6,237 nucleotides of DNA from the NCBI GenBank assembly GCA_023231105.1, contig JALNWB010000205.1, positions 1 through 6,237 on the forward strand, read 5' to 3'. The stretch's first letter is position 1; every line of letters starts with the position of its first letter. This stretch comes from Ignavibacteriaceae bacterium. Its GTDB lineage: Bacteria; Bacteroidota; Ignavibacteria; Ignavibacteriales; Ignavibacteriaceae. The notes under the pieces are model-generated. The model did no database searches. It saw only the letters and a list, made by a program, of their open reading frames with translations, and was not told where the DNA came from. Below, piece by piece: positions 1 through 5,038 of the stretch. The position numbers were made by a program, and so were the translations under genes.

Positions 1-90
1 AGCTTGCCGTAAGGTTATTTTTTCTTGTGCGTTGATGGTGAAAACGCCGGTCATAATAAAAGTCAAGATCAATATTTTGAAAAATTTCAT
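1..90 (-). CDS. Start of a secreted protein, probably a TolC-type outer-membrane efflux channel (partial)
   Basis: Only the first 30 codons lie in the window; the gene continues past its left edge. The reading begins MKFFKILILTF and has a clear signal peptide: two early lysines, a hydrophobic core to about residue 19, and a likely cleavage site after INA (residue 21) or just beyond. The mature start, roughly QEKITLRQA, resembles the 'LTLxxA' opening of TolC/OprM-family channels, which begin their first periplasmic helix this way. A purine-rich AAAGAGAT lies about 8 nt before the ATG. The gene follows the MacB-like permease on the same strand after 104 nt, where a tripartite pump often carries its outer-membrane partner. 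The signal peptide is visible; the TolC identity is inferred from context and a few residues. Confidence 0.6.
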   Translation of the reverse strand, partial: MKFFKILILTFIMTGVFTINAQEKITLRQA

Positions 91-156
91 CAGTGTATCT
101 CTTTTTGTAGAATAATGTTTAAAGTTTTAATTCCTGAAACTGTCACGCTGTTTTAG

Positions 157-188
157 AATTCCTAATTCGTAATTCTCAATTCCTAATT
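157..188. repeat. Short direct repeat in the spacer before the channel gene
   Basis: The 11-mer aattcctaatt occurs twice, at 157-167 and 178-188, with the related cgtaattctc between them. The block lies just downstream of the permease stop codon, inside the 104-nt spacer (91-194) that separates it from the next gene on the minus strand. No GC-rich stem followed by a T-run is seen, so it does not look like a terminator. It may be a decayed copy of a dispersed AT-rich intergenic repeat. The rest of the spacer shows only the purine-rich ribosome-binding stretch of the next gene. Confidence 0.5.
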
Positions 189-194
189 ATTCAG

Positions 195-1415
195 CTATTC
201 GTATCTCAAAGCATCAATCGGATTTAATGAAGCTGCTTTTCGAGCCGGATAAAAACCAAAAAATATTCCAATAGCTCCGGCAAAACCAAATGCGATCATA
301 ATTATCTGTGGTTTTATATATGCCGTTTGATCCGTATAATGATTGAGAATATAGACCATCAAAAAAGAAAATGCAACGCCGATCAACCCGCCGGTTAAAC
401 TTAACACCGTCGCTTCGGTTAAAAATTGAACTAAAATATCAGAAGCTCTCGCGCCAACGGATAATCTAATTCCAATTTCACGAGTTCGTTCGGTTACGGA
501 AACCAACATGATATTCATAATCCCGATTCCCCCGACAACCAACGAAACGCCCGCAACAGAAGCTAACAGTATTGTTAAGATTCGTGATGTTGCCGTTGCC
601 GCTTCGGAAAGATCAGATTGATCGCGGATGGTAAAATCATCGTCTTCGCCGGGATTTAACTTGTGTGATTCTCTCATAATACTTTTCAATTCAGCAATAG
701 TAGCGGGAATTTTACTATTCGATAGCGCACTTACTTGAATTGAGTTGAGGTGTAAGTGATCTCCAGAAAGCCGGTCGCCAACAGTTTTTGAAGGCGCTAG
801 AATAATATCATCCTGACTTGTTCCCACTGCAGATTGACCTTTCTCTTTCAGGACTCCAATCACCTTAAATGGAACGCTGCGAATTCTAATTTGTTGACCT
901 ATGGGGTCATCGTTCGGAAATAAATTTTTAACAATTTCTGCACCGAGAATGCATACTTTGGCTCTTGCCATTACATCACGTTCGGTAAAAAATTCACCGC
1001 TTTCTAATGGCCATTGTCTAATTTCAAGATAATCCGGTGAGACACCGTTAATTCGTGTAAACCAATTTCCAACTCCCCCGATTACTTGTCCACCGGAGCC
1101 GACAATTGGAGTAACTCCTTTTATTAGGGTTGCTTCGTTTTTAATTTTATCTACATCATCAAAAGTAAAACGGTTAAATGTGCCTGAACCTCTGTTAACG
1201 CCGCCGGTGTTGGAGGCGCCGGGAGTAATGATTATAAGGTTAGAGCCGAGAGAAGCGATTTGTTCTTCAACTTTTTTCTGCGCGCCGTCGCCAATAGCAA
1301 CCATCACAATAACAGCAGCAACACCGATGATAATACCCAAAGCGGTGAGCAGACTTCTCATTCGCGATTTCATGATGCTTCTTGTTGCGACTTTCAAAAT
1401 AATTTTAGCTTTCAT
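195..1415 (-). CDS. MacB-type ABC transporter permease (FtsX family)
   Basis: Inner-membrane subunit of a MacAB-like machine that couples cytoplasmic ATP hydrolysis to movement in the periplasm. At 406 aa it is a stand-alone permease, unlike E. coli MacB where ATPase and permease are fused. The layout is typical: one N-terminal membrane helix (about 21-42), a large periplasmic domain (about 43-275) and three C-terminal helices (about 279-305, 329-357, 370-390). Family hallmarks are the RSLLTALGIIIGVAAVI opening (20-36), the cytoplasmic loop TERTREIGIRLSVGAR (308-323) and the closing YPARKAASLNPIDALRYE (389-406). The ATG has a purine-rich AGAAAGAAG about 7 nt upstream and lies 14 nt after the ATPase stop, so the two are surely co-translated partners. 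Substrate unknown: members export macrolides, peptides, toxins or lipoproteins. Confidence 0.95.
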   Translation of the reverse strand: MKAKIILKVATRSIMKSRMRSLLTALGIIIGVAAVIVMVAIGDGAQKKVEEQIASLGSNLIIITPGASNTGGVNRGSGTFNRFTFDDVDKIKNEATLIKGVTPIVGSGGQVIGGVGNWFTRINGVSPDYLEIRQWPLESGEFFTERDVMARAKVCILGAEIVKNLFPNDDPIGQQIRIRSVPFKVIGVLKEKGQSAVGTSQDDIILAPSKTVGDRLSGDHLHLNSIQVSALSNSKIPATIAELKSIMRESHKLNPGEDDDFTIRDQSDLSEAATATSRILTILLASVAGVSLVVGGIGIMNIMLVSVTERTREIGIRLSVGARASDILVQFLTEATVLSLTGGLIGVAFSFLMVYILNHYTDQTAYIKPQIIMIAFGFAGAIGIFFGFYPARKAASLNPIDALRYE

Positions 1416-1429
1416 TTTTAAACTTCTTT

Positions 1430-2182
1430 CTATTCTGTTATTTCAACTTCAGCTATAGCTCTTTTTAATTCTTCCTCAGCATTAAGACGATCTTTGATTG
1501 GAGCATCTCTAATAACTCTTCCATCGCGCATCTCGATAATTCTTTTTGCGAATGCCGCAAAATCTCTTTCGTGTGTTACCATAACAATGGTAATTCCTTC
1601 ATCATTTAATTTTTGAAAAAGATTAAAAACTTCAACTGAAGTAACGCTGTCAAGATTTCCGGTTGGTTCATCAGCTAAGATCAATGCCGGTTCGTTTACT
1701 AATGCTCTTGCAAGCGCTACTCTTTGCTGCTGTCCGCCGGAAAGTTGACTGGGGATGTGATGCATTCTATCACCAAGTCCAACTTTCTTCAAAGCTTCTT
1801 CAGCTTGTTTCCTGTGATTTTTTACTTTTTCAAGTCTATCATACATCAGCGGCAGTTCAACATTCTCAAGAGCAGTTGTACGCGAAAGTAAATTGAATCC
1901 TTGAAACACAAAACCGATTTTTTGATTTCGGATATGAGCGTATTCATTTTGTGGAAGCCGGCTTGTGTTTATTCCATCAAGAAAATATTCACCGGAACTC
2001 GGCATGTCCAGACATCCCAACAAATTCATTAGGGTAGATTTGCCAGAACCTGAAGCTCCCATTATTGCAACGAATTCTCCTTTTTGGATTGAGATGTTTA
2101 CAGACTTGAGAGCATGTACTTCAATCTCACCGACAATATATGTTTTAGTGAGATCGACCGTTTTAATTAAAATATTTTCCAA
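1430..2182 (-). CDS. MacB-type ABC transporter ATP-binding protein (probable TTG start)
   Basis: Cytoplasmic ATPase partner of the downstream permease, 250 aa from the start chosen here. All nucleotide-binding motifs are intact: Walker A GASGSGKST (42-50), Q-loop glutamine 94, signature LSGGQ (147-151), Walker B ALILADE (166-172) with catalytic E172, D-loop GNLD (175-178) and switch histidine 204. It matches the MacB/LolD/FtsE class of small ATPases. The frame is open back to a GTG at 2224, but that would overlap the adaptor gene by 26 nt and add 14 residues encoded by the adaptor's tail. The TTG at 2180-2182 lies 16 nt after the adaptor stop, has CAAGGG 10 nt upstream, and gives an N-terminus (MENILIKTVDLTKTY) normal for the family. 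No ATG is available in the frame before the conserved domain. About 20 charged residues follow the last conserved strand. Confidence 0.93.
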   Translation of the reverse strand: MENILIKTVDLTKTYIVGEIEVHALKSVNISIQKGEFVAIMGASGSGKSTLMNLLGCLDMPSSGEYFLDGINTSRLPQNEYAHIRNQKIGFVFQGFNLLSRTTALENVELPLMYDRLEKVKNHRKQAEEALKKVGLGDRMHHIPSQLSGGQQQRVALARALVNEPALILADEPTGNLDSVTSVEVFNLFQKLNDEGITIVMVTHERDFAAFAKRIIEMRDGRVIRDAPIKDRLNAEEELKRAIAEVEITE

Positions 2183-2192
2183 TGTTTTATTT

Positions 2193-2198
2193 CCCTTG
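2193..2198 (-). promoter_or_regulatory. Ribosome binding site deciding the ATPase start
   Basis: CAAGGG on the minus strand begins directly after the adaptor's TAA stop and is 10 nt from the TTG at 2182. It supports that codon over the GTG at 2224, whose upstream region lies inside the adaptor's glycine-rich tail. Confidence 0.55.
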
Positions 2199-3494
2199 TT
2201 AAAATCCTCTTCCACCTGGTCCACGGCTCCCCATTTGAGGCTGTGGATTAAATGGATTTGAGCTCGTTGTTGTTACCGGGGTGTTACCCTCAATTATTCC
2301 CGAAATAATTTTCATTCCTTCTTTTAAATTTCGTCCTCGTGCTATTTCCGTGTTTTTTCCGTCTGTTAATCCTGCAAAAAGCATACTCATCTGCAGTTTA
2401 TTGTTTTCATCGAAATACCAGACTCTGTTAATGCCTTTTCTCTTCCCATGATTATTGCCGCCTCCCATCATTCCACCGCCGGATTGTCTGCTGCCGCCTT
2501 GACTTTGCATCCTTTGTTTAACGCTATCGGGAAGATTTGCTAATTCTTTTTCTCTATTTTTGGTGAACTCCGCAGTCATTTCTTCTGTGGGTTGAAATCT
2601 TAAAGCAACATTTGGAATCAGCAAAACATTTTCTCTGAAATCGACATAGAAATCAACAGTTGCCGTCATTCCAGGTAAAAGAACTTTATCTTTATTTTCA
2701 GCATTAACCACTACAACATAATTCACAACATTAGAAACAACATTTGGGTTTAGTCTGATCTGCGTTACTTCTCCATCGAATTTTTTATCAGAAAAAGCTT
2801 GAACGGTGAACTGAACTTTTTGTCCCATTTTAATTTGTCCGATGTCGCTTTCATCAACATTTGTTAAAATGCGCATTGAGGAAAGGTCTTCAGCAATTGT
2901 AAAAATAGTAGGCGCAGATAAACTTGCCGCAACGGTTTGCCCCTGCTCAACACTCCGGTTAATAATTGTTCCTGAAATTGGAGAATAGAGATATGCATAT
3001 CCTAAATTTAATTTTGCTCTTTCGAGGGCGGTTACAGCGGATTTTTGGGAAGCGAGTAAGACTTGCACATTTGTCTTTGATGCTATAAAGTCAACTTCGT
3101 TCATAAAATTCTTTTCGTACAGTTGTTTATTTCTTTCATGCACCGCGACAGCTTGATCATATTGGGCTTTAGCTCTGTCAAGACTCGATTGCGCGTCTCT
3201 AACCGATGCCGCTAAAACAACGGTATCAAGCACCGCCAGGAGTTGTCCGCGTCTTACTTGACTATTAAAATCAACCAGCAGACGATCAATTTTGCCGGAG
3301 ACCTGGGTTCCAACATCAACGGTTTTTATCGCTTGAATAGTACCCGAACTGCTGATAATTACATTTAAATCTCCCCGAGTAATTTCAATAAAAGTAAATT
3401 TTGTTTCTTTTTCATTTCCTTGAAAAAAGAAAAAATATATTACTAACGCTAATCCAATTACAATTGGGGTGATGATGAATACCTTTTTCTTCAT
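2199..3494 (-). CDS. MacA/HlyD-type periplasmic adaptor (membrane fusion protein)
   Basis: Bridges the MacB-like pump and the outer-membrane channel. The 431-aa protein has an uncleaved N-terminal anchor (about 5-24), then the first half of a lipoyl/barrel-sandwich domain (about 57-92, VGTQVSGKIDRLLVDFNSQVRRGQ... region), an alpha-helical hairpin (about 93-165), the second lipoyl half (about 166-200, YSPISGTIINRSVEQGQ), a beta-barrel domain (about 205-295, with LLPGMTATV) and a membrane-proximal domain (about 355-405). Between the last two lies an insert of about 50 residues (303-353): a charged helix followed by a Gly/Met-rich stretch with SGGGMMGGGNNHG. The tail (412-431) is Pro/Gly-rich. 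The ATG has AAAAGAGA about 6 nt upstream. The gene starts 42 nt after the Spy-like gene and its stop sits at the ATPase ribosome-binding site. MacA-like is inferred from the MacB neighbours. Confidence 0.93.
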   Translation of the reverse strand: MKKKVFIITPIVIGLALVIYFFFFQGNEKETKFTFIEITRGDLNVIISSSGTIQAIKTVDVGTQVSGKIDRLLVDFNSQVRRGQLLAVLDTVVLAASVRDAQSSLDRAKAQYDQAVAVHERNKQLYEKNFMNEVDFIASKTNVQVLLASQKSAVTALERAKLNLGYAYLYSPISGTIINRSVEQGQTVAASLSAPTIFTIAEDLSSMRILTNVDESDIGQIKMGQKVQFTVQAFSDKKFDGEVTQIRLNPNVVSNVVNYVVVVNAENKDKVLLPGMTATVDFYVDFRENVLLIPNVALRFQPTEEMTAEFTKNREKELANLPDSVKQRMQSQGGSRQSGGGMMGGGNNHGKRKGINRVWYFDENNKLQMSMLFAGLTDGKNTEIARGRNLKEGMKIISGIIEGNTPVTTTSSNPFNPQPQMGSRGPGGRGF

Positions 3495-3536
3495 GATTTG
3501 TCTCTTTTACTATGTGAGGTTAAGATTTAAGAATAT

Positions 3537-3893
3537 TTATTGCGGTCTGTTTCGTCGTTGCCCTTGCATCCGGTTTTTTCTTTCCTCAATTATTTTTTTG
3601 AATTCTACTTTCTGAGCCGGTTTAAGAATTTTAAGGATTTGATCGTTCGTCTCTTCCATATTTTTCATCATTGTTTCTCTCATGTTTTCCATATCGCCGG
3701 AATTTCTCATCTCATCTCTTTTTTTGTCTGATTTAACAAGAATCGCGTCAATCTTCTTCGTTTGATCGTCGGTAAGTTTTAGTCTTTCTTTTAGTTGTTG
3801 AACTCTTTCTTCATGTGTCATTCGCCCTTGAGCAGAAATGATTGAAGAACTGACGAATAGAATAAACGTGAAAAATAAAATAGCTTTGTACAT
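3537..3893 (-). CDS. Spy/CpxP-like secreted protein with LTxxQ motifs
   Basis: Small periplasmic protein of 118 aa. A signal peptide covers about 1-21 (MYKAILFFTFILFVSSS..., cut near ISA-Q). The mature part is almost entirely helical and charged, with LTDDQ (40-44) and, about 50 residues later, LKPAQ (90-94). This paired spacing is the hallmark of the Spy/CpxP family, whose members act as ATP-independent periplasmic chaperones or stress and metal sensors (family knowledge). The segment 62-79 is unusually methionine-rich (M62, M68, M71, M75, M76, M79), and the C-terminus is basic (RKNRMQGQRRNRPQ). The ATG has AGGAG 7 nt upstream, the best ribosome-binding site in the left half. It is the first gene of the efflux operon, 42 nt ahead of the adaptor. 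A chaperone or sensor role for this copy is inference. Confidence 0.82.
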   Translation of the reverse strand: MYKAILFFTFILFVSSSIISAQGRMTHEERVQQLKERLKLTDDQTKKIDAILVKSDKKRDEMRNSGDMENMRETMMKNMEETNDQILKILKPAQKVEFKKIIEERKNRMQGQRRNRPQ

Positions 3894-4102
3894 TTTAATT
3901 CTCCTGAATTTTAAGTGCGTTTAAAATAGAATCTTTTTGTGAATTAATTTGACAAAGAAGGGGATGAAATGGTTTAAACTGAAACGATTTTAAGCTGCAA
4001 TGATTTTCCTCAAACGTGGTTTACAAAAAACTCTCTACTCAATTCTTTTTTTGCTAAATTCCATGTGGGATTTTTTCACTATAAATAAGCTGAAACTACA
4101 AA
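3894..4102. promoter_or_regulatory. Divergent intergenic region between the efflux operon and the TrpF-like gene
   Basis: This 209-nt stretch separates two oppositely transcribed units, so both promoters must lie here or be very close. For the minus-strand operon the clear element is AGGAG (3901-3905), 7 nt before the Spy-like ATG. A weak promoter candidate is TTGTCA (3950-3955, minus strand) with TATTTT (3923-3928), but the 21-nt spacing is too long for a standard sigma-70 site. For the plus strand, TATAAAT at 4080-4086 could be a -10 box with a leader of only about 11 nt; TTGCTA at 4051-4056 is too far away to be a good -35. An exact palindrome gtttaaac (3972-3979) and a near-palindrome aattccatgtgggatt (4057-4072) could be operators. 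No candidate is strong. Confidence 0.4.
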
Positions 4103-4792
4103 ATGACAGATTTCTCTAAATTTATTCAAGTGGCGGGAATTATTGATCTTGCCGAAGCCGAAATGCTGATCAATTGCGGCGTAAACTTTCTCGGCTTTCC
4201 TCTTCGTCTTCCGGTAAATAAAGTAGACTGCACGGAAGAAGAAGCCGCATCGATTATAGCGAAAACAAAAGATAGCGTAAAATCTGTTGCAATTACCTAC
4301 CTAAATAATGCCGATGAAATTATTAAATTTTGTAGAGAATTAGATGTTGAGATCATCCAGCTCCATGGCGATATTTCCATCGATGAACTTAGAAAATTGA
4401 AAACCGTAGCGCCGGAATTGAGCATAATAAAAAGCCTAGTAATGAAACAAGGAAACTTTAATAATCTCGAAACCATAGTCACATCCACCCAAAATTATGT
4501 TGATGCATTTATAACTGATACCTACGATCCCGTTACCGGAGCGAGCGGTGCAACCGGAAAAACTCATGATTGGAAACTCAGCCGAAGACTTGTTGAGCTT
4601 TCAAGTAAACCAGTTATACTTGCCGGAGGAATAAATCATTTAAATGTTTACGAGGCGATGATGACCGTAAAACCAGCCGGAGTTGATACGCACACCGGTG
4701 TTGAAGGAATTGACGGACGAAAAGATTATGACAAAGTGAAGAAGTTTGTTGAAGAAGCAAAGAGAGCGTTTGAGACTTTGAATTCAATATAA
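4103..4792 (+). CDS. TrpF-like TIM-barrel protein lacking the catalytic cysteine
   Basis: A 229-aa homologue of phosphoribosylanthranilate isomerase, which performs the Amadori rearrangement of PRA to CdRP in tryptophan synthesis. Family signatures appear in order: QLHGD (86-90), the ITDTYD strand with acid-position D139, GATGKTHDW (149-157), phosphate-binding ILAGGI (172-177), VDTHTGVEG (194-202) and GRKD (205-208). The strand-1 motif, normally KICGI with the general-base cysteine, reads QVAGI, so Ala11 (codon gcg) replaces the cysteine. The usual SPR segment after strand 2 is LRLPVNK, and the usual VDVSSGVE has His-Thr in place of Ser-Ser. Length is normal and the frame is intact, so this is not a decaying pseudogene. 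No other trp gene is near. The start is the ATG just before strand 1, with no clear Shine-Dalgarno. Fold is confident; isomerase activity is doubtful. Confidence 0.8.
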   Translation: MTDFSKFIQVAGIIDLAEAEMLINCGVNFLGFPLRLPVNKVDCTEEEAASIIAKTKDSVKSVAITYLNNADEIIKFCRELDVEIIQLHGDISIDELRKLKTVAPELSIIKSLVMKQGNFNNLETIVTSTQNYVDAFITDTYDPVTGASGATGKTHDWKLSRRLVELSSKPVILAGGINHLNVYEAMMTVKPAGVDTHTGVEGIDGRKDYDKVKKFVEEAKRAFETLNSI

Positions 4793-4862
4793 ATAATCGT
4801 TACTCAAAATTAAATCTCTAGAATCTTGAAGAATCGTTTTTAATAACGTGTTGCTCGTAATT

Positions 4863-4941
4863 GAATATCGAATAATGATCAAGGAATAGTGAATGACGAA
4901 GTTTTTATCCTTGGTAATTCTTCATCCCTTGTTCGATGTTC
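4863..4941. repeat. Imperfect inverted repeat / hairpin element
   Basis: In the 246-nt spacer after the TrpF-like gene, gaatatcgaa (4863-4872) pairs with ttcgatgttc (4932-4941) over 10 positions with one G-U wobble. Inside, atcaagga (4878-4885) pairs with tccttggt (4908-4915) over 8 positions with one wobble, leaving a 22-nt loop. A second cccttg (4926-4931) could pair with caagg (4880-4884) instead, giving a competing fold. No long T-run follows directly, so it is not a textbook terminator; a T-rich stretch (4945-4953) begins 3 nt after the outer stem. It looks like a copy of a dispersed intergenic repeat. Function unknown. Confidence 0.5.
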
Positions 4942-4959
4942 AGTATTTTTTTTCTTGTG

Positions 4960-4988
4960 TTGTGAAATTGTAAAGTGAAACTCACAAT
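4960..4988 (+). promoter_or_regulatory. Candidate promoter for the acyl-CoA synthetase gene, with a dyad
   Basis: TTGTGA (4960-4965) and CACAAT (4983-4988) are separated by 17 nt and each match the sigma-70 consensus at four of six positions, giving a leader of about 45 nt. The same bases form an inverted repeat, ttgtga (4960-4965) with tcacaa (4982-4987), which could be an operator. Either reading is weak in such AT-rich sequence. Confidence 0.3.
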
Positions 4989-5029
4989 AGATTTTTTCAT
5001 GTTAACTGCATTAATTTTAAAATTATTTT

Positions 5030-5033
5030 GGAG
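5030..5033 (+). promoter_or_regulatory. Ribosome binding site of the acyl-CoA synthetase gene
   Basis: GGAG lies 5 nt before the ATG at 5039 and fixes the start. The next in-frame ATG is 20 codons later, inside the conserved N-terminal region. Confidence 0.6.
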
Positions 5034-5038
5034 TCTCT

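Noticed and set aside
1180..2261. Plus-strand open frames at 1180-1458, 1663-1896 and 1965-2261
   Set aside because: All are antisense to well-conserved permease, ATPase and adaptor coding sequence, and their translations look like reverse-frame shadows.
4012..4022. Small palindrome aaacgtggttt as a regulator site
   Set aside because: Four-base arms around a three-base centre are expected by chance in such AT-rich sequence.
4023..4102. Tryptophan attenuator or riboswitch ahead of the TrpF-like gene
   Set aside because: There is no leader peptide with tandem Trp codons, no terminator/antiterminator pair, and the candidate -10 leaves almost no leader.
3540..4488. Open frames at 3540-3731 (plus) and 4297-4488 (minus)
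   Set aside because: They are shadows of the Spy-like and TrpF-like genes, without start signals or recognisable content.
4793..4860. Rho-independent terminator after the TrpF-like gene
   Set aside because: cgtta (4799-4803) and taacg (4844-4848) can pair, but the stem is short and AT-rich and no T-run follows it.
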